From the NCBI GenBank assembly GCA_032718475.1, contig JAUCBJ010007407.1, positions 17,060-81,059 of the forward strand: DNA of 64,000 nt, in the 5' to 3' direction. The notes beneath the pieces are model-generated. The model was not told the DNA's origin, did no database searches, and worked only from the letters and a program-made list of their open reading frames with translations. How positions within the stretch are numbered: position 1 is the stretch's first letter; each line of letters begins with the position of its first letter. Shown here in pieces: positions 11,877 to 24,400 of the stretch. The DNA comes from Nemertoderma westbladi. Taxonomy: Eukaryota; Xenacoelomorpha; Nemertodermatida; Nemertodermatidae. Position numbers and translations under genes: made by a program.

Positions 11877-13359
11877 GCACACACTACACAAGAAACAGTC
11901 ACTCACCCGAGATCGGCCGACAACAAAGGTAGGGCCGTTAGCTGACAGTGTCTGACAGAGTGGTAGGGATGTAGATAAAATAAATAAGGTGTGGCAATAA
12001 AATAAAGTTATAAAAACATAAGGTTATAAAAACAATCATATAAAGTTCTGTATATTTACATACTTAAGGTTATCATGGTTTACAATATGATGTTACAATC
12101 AGTAAAAATATTATGACAATATAGTGAATATAATATAAATAATTAAGGCATAATAATAAACGCATAATCAACCGCAATATAAATTGCCCAAACTATGTCG
12201 CTAAAATAATAATAATAATAAAAAATATCCTTCTGCTTGGCTGGGGTTCTGTAGGCTACTGAAGAAATGAAACCAAGAATATCGGTTTATATACAACAAA
12301 TCCAATATTATATACTAAAAATGTGTTAATTAATAACCGAGCAATAAACTGCACTGTTACTCCTACAAACATCCGGGCTGGCTATAACCAGTTTGACCTT
12401 TACGACAATAGAGTAACACAACTGAGTGCATCTCCACATAAAGAACTATAGATACAACAACAAGCGAAGCACACACCACAAAGGCACTCCAATATACCCG
12501 CCCGGGTTGAAATTCTTGGTATATTTCCTAAGTTCTAAACAAGTCTGCTTAGAAAGTCTTAGAACGCTTAGCAACGCTGGTGCAAAGGGTGAGTAAAGTA
12601 CTAACAAATTTTCCAATTTCATAAAAAGGACATTGCAAGTTTATAATGTTTAGCAAGTTGTTGCTATGTGACTGACAAGTATTACAGGATATATAAACGT
12701 GCTTTATATGTAACCGATGATATATGCAAGCACTTTAGAAGTGTAATGAACTAATAACATGCGCATTACAAATCGAGCATATATCTGTTCCTATATATTC
12801 CTGGCACTAGTTCGAACCTGCGTCGCTAATTTTTTTAAGTAATAATTATTTTAGAAAAATAAATGTTGTGGGAATAGTGGTGGTTAGCTTTCAAATGAAA
12901 GTAAATTATGACCCCCCCCCCCCCCCCCCCCCAATGACATATGTAAACAAAACAAATTAATACAGAGACTGTTAATGTTTTTAATATAAACAACATATCA
13001 ACAAACATATTATTACGCTCTACATTACATAGATATATACACATCAGATATAAACGCGTAAATACTGTAGGTCTACACTAAAACACAGTTACGTCGGAAA
13101 AATTTAACCAAAAAGTTTAAAAATGGGATTCCTCATTTCTGTTTATGCAATAAAACTATTTAATTCAAATTTTTAATCTTATCAAGCGCTACAGTAGATT
13201 ACGACTTGGAGCACAAAATAAAATACAAAATTTATCACCCGTCATATAAAGTTACCAATAACATATATTATATTCTAACTATGGATTGCAGCAATTGTAT
13301 TTTGAACATTAAGGTTAACTTTTCCCAACGAAGATAGTGGTTCAATGAACCAATTAACA
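11877..13359 (-). other. Leader and possible LTR of element D; no gene seen
   Basis: The DNA is AT-rich without a supported ORF and contains a 20-base poly-C tract at about 12913-12932. By position it should contain the 5' leader, and perhaps the 5' LTR, of element D. With only one copy in view I cannot set LTR ends. Confidence 0.4.
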
Positions 13360-13616
13360 TTAACTATGCGAAGAGACAGTAACAAAATACCCTGCAATAT
13401 CCTACTGTAAAGTTTGTGAATGAAATCATAAATCCGACCTTCTCACCAAAACAATAAACTCTAAGTAAGCGAATATATATATTGCAGTATTTTGTCTCTT
13501 ATAACCGGTGAGGCAGAAAACAGTCTACGAACGGACAAACTTCGATAAAACAAAATCCTGCGCAGCGAATCCTAAAATCAGGCTGACTCACTGACGGACT
13601 AAGGGCGCTCGTATAC

Positions 13617-13644
13617 CTTGCCGCGGTGTGATTTATATGGTTGG
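13617..13644 (-). promoter_or_regulatory. Core promoter block of the element B 3' LTR
   Basis: On the minus strand this reads CCAACCATATAAATCACACC and continues CGCGGCAAG. The same block is preserved in the diverged LTR at 982-1006, which marks it as the likely TATA/start region. Confidence 0.5.
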
Positions 13645-15045
13645 GATAGAGAAATGCTAGCTAGGTGCAGAGATGTCTAACTAGCGGGCAAAGCGCAGTA
13701 CGGACAAAAGTTAATTTTATATATTTTGAGGTGTAAATAATTTCTAACGCGCGTTTGTCTTGATTCTAAACAGTCAAAGTCAGTTTTGCTCCTTCACATA
13801 TATAATTACTGGGTCCGGTGTGCATTTTACAAATATTCTAATTTTGTAACTTGTAGGTCCAATACTCACGAATGATAAGGCTCCTTCCCCTTTCGTGTAT
13901 TTCCAGGACTCAAATTCAGGCATAAGGTTAATACTACGCCCAGAATTCGGCAATTTAATTTACCAGGTCCCTAATACTAAGAAGAAATGTGTTAGTTTAC
14001 TACAGTAGGCGTACAGTTACTAATAGCTAGCCTGGTTTTCTTATCTAGAATTTTGGTTGCCTAGATGTGCACGGCAACTTCCTAACAGAATGTTGGCGGG
14101 GACACGGTAGATGTTAGTATCCCTAATAGCCTCAATTTATTTTGCGCCTAGTTGTAAACTGCCCTACCGCCTGAACGGTACAATCCTAATTCAGGTAAAA
14201 TACAGTAACCCTTCTGGCCTACAAGTTCTAATGCAATGGACACCGTTGTACTACAAACAGTCGCCGACGCACCTATACTTAGCAAGAGTTAGGCGTACAG
14301 TTTGCTGCACCCTACCAATGTGTATGCCTTGTACCGGTGTGCCTGCGTCCTATCTGTGTACTAGTATCTCTGCCTGATCTCCTCTCCCCCGTAGGAATAT
14401 GAAGGTCTACTGCGGGTTTTTCTCTGAATTAAGACAGTACGGTCCCTAGATGTAATTTTTTAGCGCACAGCGTGTCACTACCTCTACCTTTGATCTTTGG
14501 TCTTACACTTAGGTAGCAAGGCATTGAACGCTGTCTAACCTTCAGGCGATGGGCGAATAACTCAAGAATGATATTGCGGGTTGTCTCCTCCTACATTCCT
14601 CAGATGTTCCCGTTCATTGCTGGGGTCCGATGTTTAGCCTGCCATCCTGTCCCTTAGTTGGGTTCACCGTGGTGAAGCATAGTAAAACAGATAGGAAAAG
14701 GGCAGATGTAACAAGTATTTCTAACTTTTATTACAGAATTAAACAATAACTATTATACAATAAATGTAACAAGAGTGAAGATAGATAGATAGAAAGAGAT
14801 AACTAATGAACGAAATCGCACCTTTTATAGCAAATTTGTGCTGCAATCAATCGAGAAAATTCTCGATTGTTCTATGAGTTCTAATAGGTTTTTAAAGATA
14901 ACTATTGGTCCAGCGAATATATAACTTGCACGACATTGGTTACTATCTAATAACTGCAATCCCATTGGTTAATCTACTTCGAGCAAATGCAATTTAATTT
15001 GTAGCGGTTAATTTAAATGAGTTGAAACTCTGCACAAAAAATAAT

Positions 15046-15122
15046 TCGCACCTACTAGGATTCGAACTCAATACCTACTACATATAATTTCCAACGCTTT
15101 ACCGACTGAGCTACTGAACCAC
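15046..15122 (-). other. tRNA-like sequence with A and B boxes inside the B 3' LTR
   Basis: On the minus strand TAGCTCAGTCGG (15102-15113) fits a Pol III A box and GTTCGAATCC (15058-15067) a B box. They are 34 bases apart, close to the spacing in a real tRNA. Acceptor, anticodon and T stems pair poorly, so I do not call a working tRNA gene. It is more likely a tRNA-derived (SINE-like) piece captured by the LTR. The same sequence is in the other LTR. Confidence 0.65.
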
Positions 15123-15252
15123 TTGAATAATCATCGTACAAATAGATATAGTAAATACAAATGAGGACTTAATGTAGTCTTTTATAGCAAAGTTAATTCG
15201 AACAAAATAAAATTTTGAAAATCCACGGCATTTATGAGAATATAATTCTATA

Positions 15253-15259
15253 CCGCTCC
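15253..15259 (-). other. Polypurine tract of element B
   Basis: The minus strand reads GGAGCGG directly before the 3' LTR, identical to the core of the tracts in elements A and C. Confidence 0.65.
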
Positions 15260-16134
15260 ATGAAAACAGGATATTATCGTGCATAAAATATACGGTTTTC
15301 ACCAATACTAAATCAAATTATGGAATACTTGGGACGTACTTACATATTTACAAATTAAATTATCAACAATAATACCTCTACATAATAATTCGATACAAAA
15401 ATAATTACAAATTCAAATTTACGTATTTAAGGCTTTATTAAGTAAGTACAATATAAATCTAAATTAAATTCACCAAAATAAATCTATTGCATCTCAAATA
15501 TTGCATAAATTCAAAGAATCACAAATACTAATACTACTTAAATATAAAACAAATTGCATAAGTGCGGAATAAATCACAAGAAAGGCTCACAAGTCTTCCG
15601 TCTGCTCTTGCCTTCTATTTACTGCGAATACAAATACTGCTTCTTTATAAAATATAAATTGCATAATATTCGAAACAATAAATTGCGTAAGTTTGGAATG
15701 ACTACAAATATAGCACTTTCTAAATATAAATCTTTCTAAATGCAAATCTTTACTAAATATAGATATAAACTGCATAAGTTTAGAACAATATAAACTGCAT
15801 AAGTTTAGAACAATATAAACTGCATAAGTTTAGAACAATATAAACTGCATAAGTTTAGAACAATATAAACTCTTTAGGCATCTCAAATATAAAATATAAA
15901 TCTTTCAAATATAAATTCCTTCTAAATACAAAACTTTCTGAATTTCATAAAATCGGAACAATACAAATACATAAACTTGGGGCAATAATAAATTGCATAA
16001 ATTTAGAACAATATAAATTGCATAAATTTAGAGCAATATAAATTTTAAACAATACAAATTACACAAACAATACATAAGACAAACAATTCATAAGAAAGGC
16101 TCACGAGTCTTCCGTCCACTCCTTCCTTCCCGCT
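15253..16134 (-). other. Non-coding 3' interior of element B with 25-bp tandem repeats
   Basis: The DNA is AT-rich with no gene. Four exact copies of a 25-bp unit (TATAAACTGCATAAGTTTAG plus AACAA) fill 15764-15863. Looser copies of GCATAA..TTTAGAACAATATAAA are spread over about 15480-16050. Two copies of the element-wide GGCTC...TCTTCC motif lie at 15580-15600 and 16094-16116. Confidence 0.75.
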
Positions 16135-17844
16135 TTAACGCTTAGCGGATCGAGCTCTGCCGCGTCCTCGAAAACTGCGTATCGGCGATTTAGCTCGTGA
16201 TATGGGACTTGTTGGGCGAGCTACTGGTTTACTTTGGACGTTGGGAGGTGGTACGACCATTTCCTCACATATTCGTCTCTTAGTTATCCCAAATCCTCGT
16301 CCAATCCCTTGTGACCGATCGGTTGTATCTACCGCTGGTAAAACGTCTGGGAACGCGCGGGAAGCGGACGACGCAGACCCAAGAGAAGCTTGCGCCCCCT
16401 TTTGATCAGCTGGTATATGTCCCGATCCTCCTTGCGGTTCTCTGGGAAGCGAAACCGTATCCCGAGTAATTCGAATAGTCGGTTCGTATCCCCTTCGTTC
16501 TTCAACGTTGATAGTTTTCTTTAACTGTTGGCCCACTTTCTGAACCCTTATGATCCTGTGCTGTCCGTCCTCCCGAGGGTGACGTGCAGACGGCGCGTCC
16601 GGAGTAGCTGGTATGTTGGTCGCCTCTAGGACCTCCTCTTCCTCGAATACGCTCGCTCGTATACGTTTATGGTAGAACGCGGCTCGGTACGCCCATGCGA
16701 CGGTTAACCAAGCTCCCTTGTTCCGCTTTTCCGTTCGGAACCGGTCAAATTCACCATAGGTGATACGATTAACGACTTTCTGGAAATTCCATGTATTCTT
16801 ATTGTCAGGGTGTATCTGTAACAAATATTCGCGCACAACTCGGAATCCGCTATCGTGAGGCAAAATATCAACTACCTCGATGAGTTCGTCATATTGTGGC
16901 ATAGCGGAGATATATCCTTCCGACATCATAGTTTGGGGATTTACCGCCCAAAATCCAAGATGCGCTCTCATCGGGAATCGTCTTCTTTGTGCCGATACAT
17001 GTTCGTCAGCTAAATCTTCCCAATCATCAAATAGTTTTCGCACGAGTTTTACAGATTCGTGTTCGTATGGTATGTCTCGCAGTTGGCATTCAGATGCTCA
17101 ATGTCCCTTTATATTGCAGTATGTGCATTGAGCCATAAATCTCCAGCAAGTATAAAATGTATGGGACCCTTGATCTCCACACCATCCACAGATTAGTTGA
17201 GTCGTAGTAATGTGCTTTCCACTGCACTTTGTCGAATGATGTCCAGCGACGCCACATTTACCACACATCGTATTAGCAGGGTACCACACTCGCTCATATA
17301 TAAGATCGCCAATGGGTCGAGCGCTTCCTCCCACACTATAGTCATAATCGTCTGGATCGATAGGTTGGTGTGTTTCAGAAGGTTGTATTGCAAACTACAG
17401 CATCTGTTGCTTCTAGTTGTCGAATCTCCGTCTGAGATTTCTTCGGGAGGTTCCTTTCAATCTCAAGAAGTTCCTCTAAAGGATCATCGATGGTCGTCGT
17501 TACTTCGAAATCAGCACCTAAGTGACCGATAGGCGCGCGCGTCTGCCGTGATTCGTCCGTAACCTCCACGATACCGTCGTGTCATATTTAGTCTTTGCGA
17601 GTTTCGCTGTACTTTCTGATAAGTCCTTTATTCCAAATATGGTATAGTCTTTAGCTCCAAATCGTTCAAATGGCGCTGCTGCTTCCTCTTGGATATCATA
17701 TCCCCATCTCGGCTCTCCATGTATCCCCTTCGCCATTCTTTGAAGTATGGTTATATAATCATTGCTACTAGAGGGAATACAACAGAGTTTATTGTTAGTT
17801 GTGAGGAGATGTGAGAGTTTTAGTCTGCCCTTTTGGCTCGACAA
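16135..17844 (-). pseudogene. Accessory zinc-knuckle protein ORF of element B (two frameshifts, one stop)
   Basis: Read from 17844 downward the coding frames are: an N-terminal part to about 17580; an acidic linker in a second frame to about 17390; and, in a third frame, CGKCGVAGHHSTKC, then CGWCGDQGSHTFYTC, then CTYCNIKGH*ASEC, three zinc knuckles in a row. The third knuckle contains an in-frame TGA. The frame continues through a conserved domain of about 130 residues (RKLFDDWEDLADEH onward, 17043 to about 16640). It then passes through a Ser/Pro-rich region to a basic end (RGRGRARSAKR, stop at 16135). The order matches element C. The zinc knuckles and basic tail suggest an RNA- or DNA-binding protein. 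It is separate from Gag, which has its own zinc knuckles. Family unrecognised. Confidence 0.7.
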
Positions 17845-18447
17845 CGCTCTAACCTCCTACCCATAGCCTAAGATCTAGGGTTTCTTTAATGACACGCTGC
17901 TTCTTATCTAAAATTTTTTGCCGAAATAAAAACGATTTTGGGCTAAACTGGCTGTGAGTCTAAAATACTCACTTTTTGATCCCAAACTATTATCAGAAAA
18001 TAAGCAATCAAGAGTTAGTAATAAATATAGGGAAGTCTATTATTTGACGTAACTTATTGAAACAAGACTGTGTAAAATTTAATTAAAATTTAAGAAAGGC
18101 TCGCGAGTCTTCCATTCTCTTGTTTCTCTAATTTTAAGTTCCACCCGACTGTACCCTGAAATCTATTCACTGGAGAAAATTTTAAAATTTTTTCAAATCC
18201 AAATGGATTGTCTAAAATTTCGAAAATGTCTCAATATTGTGAGTTCCAAGTAGAATTCCATTTCTTATACCTACAAATCCCGCTCCTATGTGACACATAA
18301 GGGTACTACGGTGCTCAATGTTCACATATAAAGACAATGGAATTCTACCGCTGTCTTTACTACGGTGTACAGGTACGTGGAAATCTATTTGTAAACTCCT
18401 TACTATTTACTAACATTTGTTGGAGATTTGTAATCTCCAGACTTGTT
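17845..18447 (-). other. Spacer between pol and accessory ORF of element B
   Basis: There is no ORF. One copy of the dispersed motif is at 18094-18113. It is much shorter than the 1.6-kb spacer of elements A and C and I see no match to their palindromic repeats. Confidence 0.6.
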
Positions 18448-21400
18448 TCACGTCTCTTCAAGAAGTACGAGACGTTGTGTCGGTCTGTCTACTGTACGAC
18501 CGTCAATTGTCCGTACAGTCACAGTTCTTGTCACTCCATCCATAGATGGATGTGTGTCCAAAATTACACCTGTTATCCAGAAGCTTCTTTTTAGATTCAC
18601 TTCTGCCAACAGCACGTGATCTCCCGCTCTTAAAGCGCGAGTTTTGTTGTACCAGGTAGTTCTGGCAGAAATAGAGGGCAAATAATGGTTTTGCCATATT
18701 TCCCAGAATTTGTTAGCTAGTAGTTGCGTGATTTTCCACGCTTTTCTACCGTAGCTATCGCCTTCTATGGGAATAGAAATAGGCGTTAATGTGGTCGGTG
18801 CCTGCATAAGCAGGTGTGCCGGTGTCAAAGCAAACTGGGATTGTTTGTCATCGGGTACTAATACTATTGGTCTAATATTTAGTATTGCCTCGATTTCAAC
18901 AAACAATGTTGTCAGTTGGTCGTCTGTCAAGATGTGGTTTACTGGAATTACTTTTGCCATGGCTGTTTTTATAGATCTAATCAATCTCTCCCAGACTCCG
19001 CCTCTCCATGGACTATCTGGAGGATTAAACTTCCAAACAATCTTGTAAGGACGTAGTTCGTTTGAGATTTGATCATGATCTAATTTCTTAAAGGCTCTAG
19101 CAATTTCATTTCGTGCACCAACAAAGTTTGTACCTTGATCTGAGTACAAGCATGTTACTAGTCCGCGTCTAGCGATAAATCGCCACAATGCTAGTATAAA
19201 GGCGTTGGTGGAAAGATCCATCACACGTTCAATATGAACTGCCCTACTGGACATGCATGTGAAAATCAGTCCCCAACGTTTTACTAGTATATGTCCACGT
19301 TTTGTATGTATGGGACCAAAGCAGTCAATTCCAGTCTCTGTGAAGGGTGGTCTGAATGCTTGTAGTCGTGCTTGTGGAAGTTCACTCATTTCTTGGGTAC
19401 TTATTCTAGAATGTACCTTTTTACAAATAATACACATACGCGTCACTGAACTTAATGCTTTACTGGGTCTAATTAATACAAATCTTGTACGTAAGTAGGA
19501 AAGACAGTGGTGTCTTCCAGCTTGTTTCAGATGTAAATGTGCATCCAGTATCATTGCACGTTGTAATTCGTGATGTTGTGGTATTATTATTGGGTACCTA
19601 AAATCAGTATTAAAGTCAATGTTTTGAAGCCGAGATTTATGACAAATTAAGCCATTATAAATAATCGGACTCCAACTTAATATTGGTGATGACTTGATTG
19701 GTTGACCTTGACTTATAGATGTAAATTCGCGCGCGAAATATCGCAATTGATAATGGCGAATTAATTTAATTTCACATCTGTCAATCTCAGTCAATGTGAG
19801 TCGACGTGTAAAGTCGCGTTTGCCTTTAACGTATTGTACAAAACGTACAATCCACGCTAATTTTCGGCACGCTTTGGTCCAAGAATCTGTTAGGTTTACA
19901 ATACGGTCGACGTAAGTATTTGTGACGTCATCAGGTAAGTCAATGGAGAATTTAGAAGGTTTTGTTTTACTAGATGGGCCCACGAGTCCGCCGGTAAGTA
20001 TTCCCTTGTTGACTGTTGATCCATCCGGGTCTACAAGTAATTTGTCCTTCTTCGTCTTCTTACCTTGATTGTCAGTACTTTGTGCGTCGATCCCTAATGG
20101 TGGTTTTAACTTTATGGGATCACTGGGTTTTGGTAAATTTATTTTTGTGCCGATATTAATCCCAGGTCTCACCGTAGGTTGTAAGGTTGGTATGTCTCTT
20201 GAGCGTAAAGTAACACCTGTATTTACATTAGCGTAGGTACTACCCACATCTGTAATACATGAGGTTTCACTGTACTTATGGTTACTCAAGGGTGTCAAGT
20301 TTGGTAGTTTGTCAATAGAAGGCTGCTCCAATAGGGAAACTGCGGCTTTACTATGTGTCGCTACGTTACTAATGTCTGGTAGAACATCTTGTGAAATGTC
20401 TGGTAAAATGTTTCGCGGAACATCCGGCGAAACGTCTAGTGACATGTCTGGCAAAATGTCTGGTTGACCGTCTAGTAACGTGTCTGGTTGACCGTCTAGT
20501 AACGTGTCTGGTTGACCGTCTAGTAACATGTCTGGTTGACCGTCTGGCGATACGTCTGGTTGACCGTCTGGCGATACGTCTGGTAACATGTCTGGTTGAC
20601 CGTCTGGCGATACGTCTGGTTGAGAAAGGCTCGCAAGTCTTCCTGCCCTAACTTTGTGAGTTATATTCTTCCATTTCGCCTTTGGTTTCTTCTTAAGTTT
20701 CGCCGTTGTCTTTTTCTTTGCTTTACCTTTCTTTGGTTTTTTAATTTCGGCGTCCTTAGGAATAGTATTAGACTTGTTATCGTAAAGTGGCGGCCAATGT
20801 TGTGTTGCTCTTTGTAAGAATTGTGGTCCATGTTGCCAAAATTTCTTGTTTTCCGGTTTACAGAATTCCTCAGGCATCATTCCTCGCGATGCAATATCAG
20901 CTGGATTTTGTGGTCCGGGACAATGTCGCCAATCTTCCTTTATTGAACGGTCTAGAATTTCTGCACGACGGTTAGCTACGAATGTCTTGAATTCAAGTGT
21001 GTCATTGTTTATATAAAATAAAACTAACGTCGCGTCAGTCCAATAAAATATCTGTAAACTTGACTGTAGTTCAGTCTGTATGAGGTTTACAATTGTCGTT
21101 GACAGAGTTGCGGCTTGTAGCTCAGCGCGTGGTGTCGTCATATACTTAGTAGGCATTGTTTTAGCCTTAGAAGTAATGAGCGAAACATCAAACTCGTCTG
21201 AGTCTACTTGTCTGCGCAAATACGCTGTCACTCCAAAGCCGTTGTCACTGGCGTCGGAAAAACAATGTAATTCTAAGTTGTCAGGAAATGTCGTCTGTAA
21301 TGGAAAGTACACCCGGGGTATGGAATAATCCTCTAGCGAAGATAATTGCGCCTCCCAAGTCTTCCATAAGTCCACTTGTTCGGATGAGATTGGTTCGTCC

Positions 21401-24400
21401 CATGTCAGTCCATCTTTCCAAATACTGCGCATATATATTCTTGCTTGCAGTATTATTGGGCTGATGAAACCTAATGGATCGAACAGTCTGCTTAGTTTCG
21501 ACAAGCAAGACCTCTTTGTCAGAGAATCTCCTTCAGCGTCCAGTTTTACTTTCACTCGAAAGTTGTCTGTGTTCGGGTCCCAAAATAGTCCCAACACCTT
21601 GGTCGTCGGCAGTGGTTCGAACTCTAAGTCAATGTCCCCACCCCCACGTTCAGTCGTTTCGAATGAATTTACCAATTCGGTGCTGTTTGAGGCAAACTTA
21701 GTGAGGTTAAAACCTCCGCCTGCTAAACAGTCCCGTAATTGATGTGCTACTGTTATAGCACTTTCTACTGTGTCACAACTCTGTAATCCATCGTCTACGT
21801 AAAAGTCTCGTTCTACGATCCGGATTACCTCTGGGTCATACATATGTTTCTGATCCCTAGCGGTCTGTTTTAGGGCGTACATAGTGCAATTTGGGCTGTC
21901 CCTGGCACCGAAAACGCAAACTTGCATTTGGTAAGTCGCCGGTGGTTGACTTAAGTCTCCATCCGGGTACCAGAGGAACCTCAAACTGTCTCTGTCTCGC
22001 TCTAATGCTCGCACTTGGTGAAACATCGCTTCTACGTCACAAGTAAATGCTACTTGGCGCTGACGGAAGCGCATAATCACCCCCATGAGATAATTATTCA
22101 TGTTTGGTCCGTCCATCAAGTCACTGTTGAGAGACATTCCTTCAAACAGGGCCGCGCAGTCGTTAACTACGCGTACTTTATCAGGTTTGTCGGGGTGTCT
22201 CACATAGTGATGTGGCAAATAGTATGTCTGGTCTGTCACAATCTCTGGGTTTGTCATCCTGATAGCGTACCCTTTTGTCAAATACGTCTCCATCTGAGTA
22301 TTGTACTGCAGATGGGCTTTCTCGTCCTTTAATAAACGTTGTCGTATTGAGTGTAGACGTCTTAAGGCTAGCGGATAATTATTGATAAGTTTAGGGCTTT
22401 GGCTACGCCATAGCATCCCTACCTCATAATGTCCGTCTTTCGTCTGGTGGATAGTATCTTCCATGATCTTCAAAGATTGTTTCTCTTGTTCCGACATACA
22501 CGGTTCATAACTACCGGGTTCTGCTGTATCTTGTTCTAACCACCTGATAGTTTTCTCTGTTAATTCTTTGTCTAATGCAGCTTGTTCCACTTGACAGTTC
22601 CTTAGTGTGTCGACATCGATATCGACGGGCATCGTTAATGTTATTGGTGTAGATAGACTCGCAAGCCTTCCGGCGTTATCATCTGTCGTCGATGGAACCT
22701 CTGCCTGACTCGTCTTCTTTTCACGCTCTATACTAACCTTGTGGATAGGTTGCTTTCTGTGACTTATCGTATTAGCTACACACGTCGTACCTGTAACGTT
22801 GTCGTGTTTTGTCGAACGTAGTGTAGTATAGTCTATGTCAGGTGAAAAGGAATGAATCGAAGTTGTAGTTAGTAAACTACATGTACTTTGTACATCGTCT
22901 TCTTCATCACTTATATCCAGTGTGCGCACAGGCGCTCGAGTATACCACCCTATCGGAATTCTACAGGCGTAAGCATTTCCTGCTACGACTACCGATGGTC
23001 TGGTTTCCCACACTTGATGTAAGTTGAATTGGTCTGTCCCGATCAGCATTGCTACTGACCGATAATTAACAGGACATTCAGGTACACCAAGGTGTCTGAA
23101 ATACTTACGGTCCTCTAAGGATTGCTCCGGCACTGGACCCAGTAGGTTACTAAAGTCCTTGGTGGCCGCAAAAGTCAAATCCTTAAAGGGTAACAAAGAC
23201 CTCTCCTTTTCGCTATGTTGCGATCTCGGAAGAAGAGTGTCCAAGTTTAACTTAACTCGTGTCACTGGTATTGCACGTTGTCCATGCATACTACTTACAG
23301 TGTACTTTAGATGCTTACCTTGTCTGAGATCTGTGACGACATCAGCTACCTTTTCATCCACGTAGCTGTGAGATGAGGCTGAATCTAGGATAGCGTAGAT
23401 TCTTTTGCTCCCTTTTGTGCCTGTAATCTTAACGGGAATTACACTAAACCCTTTTAGTTGATCAGGCGTCAGAAGAGCGATCAATGGTTGTTCGTCTTCA
23501 TCCGAGTATATGTCCTCGTCTTCATATTCTTCACCAGAAGACCCGGATTGTTCTGGGAAGCAATCCCAAATATGTGTCACAAAGGTTGGCGTTGTTCTCG
23601 ATTCGCGCGTTTTGTACGCATTATTACATTTCGCTGCTGCTTCTGGGTGTTCCCTGGTGAAGCGTATGGTCGGTGTATGACTGTCCGTGTGGAGTAAAGC
23701 GTCGTGATTGCGTCCACATAAATGACAGGTATCCGTATTAGGGCAATCCTTGCAGACATGTCCATGTTGTGTACACCTCCAACAAGAATCTAACGGTCTT
23801 ATTTGAAGTCGTCGTTCCTCTGAGTTTAATTCCCGAAATAACCGGCAACCTCTTAATTTGTGACCAGTGTGCCGCTTGCCTAACTGCTCGCAGTATTGGC
23901 AACCGCTAAAATCTGCACTCAGTTGTTGTCGGGTCTGTTTGATTCCAATAGGTGCAGACACCTTACTACCATCTGAAAATTGTCGGGTTTCCGTCGGTGT
24001 AGCGTAAGTGGCCGTCTTGGTGGATGTCGTCAGTTGTTTTTGTCGGTTGTGTGATGGTAAGGAAATTCCTTCTGCTACGATGTGTTGGTCAGTGTAGTTG
24101 GATCGAGTCTCCACTACCGCTTCCCTGGATATTAATAAGTACACATCTTCTAGTTTTAGGAATCCACCTCTCTCTTCCCGCTGGTATTCAATCTTCCTCC
24201 ACTCCCGACGAAGTCGATGGTGGAGTCTTCCTATAATCTTTAATAGGACAGTAGGGGTGTTTCCATACTCAAGTTGTCCAATAGATCTTAAGGTTGTGAT
24301 AGCGTTTTTTATTTCGTCAGTGAGTTTTAGTAAGTCGACGGGTTTAGTAATGGCGCCTCCCTTACAGAGTTCTTCTATCACTGACTTAGCCATACTTACG

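Larger units (their letters stand above)
13365..15252 (-). repeat. 3' LTR of element B
   Basis: In element orientation it begins TATAGAATTATA and ends CTTCGCATA. It pairs with 27941-29823. It contains a conserved TATA block, a tRNA-like segment near its start and several small inverted repeats. An 88-codon frame on the plus strand (14111-14377, repeated in the other LTR) is antisense to the element and looks accidental. Confidence 0.92.

Noticed and set aside
12835-13044. Small ORF and possible TTAA element around the poly-C tract at 12913-12932
   Set aside because: No TTAA-CCCT ends frame this tract and the ORF depends on the homopolymer; treated as a simple repeat.
16135-17844. Envelope gene in the accessory position
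   Set aside because: No signal peptide, transmembrane helix or furin-type site is visible; the protein has zinc knuckles and a basic tail.
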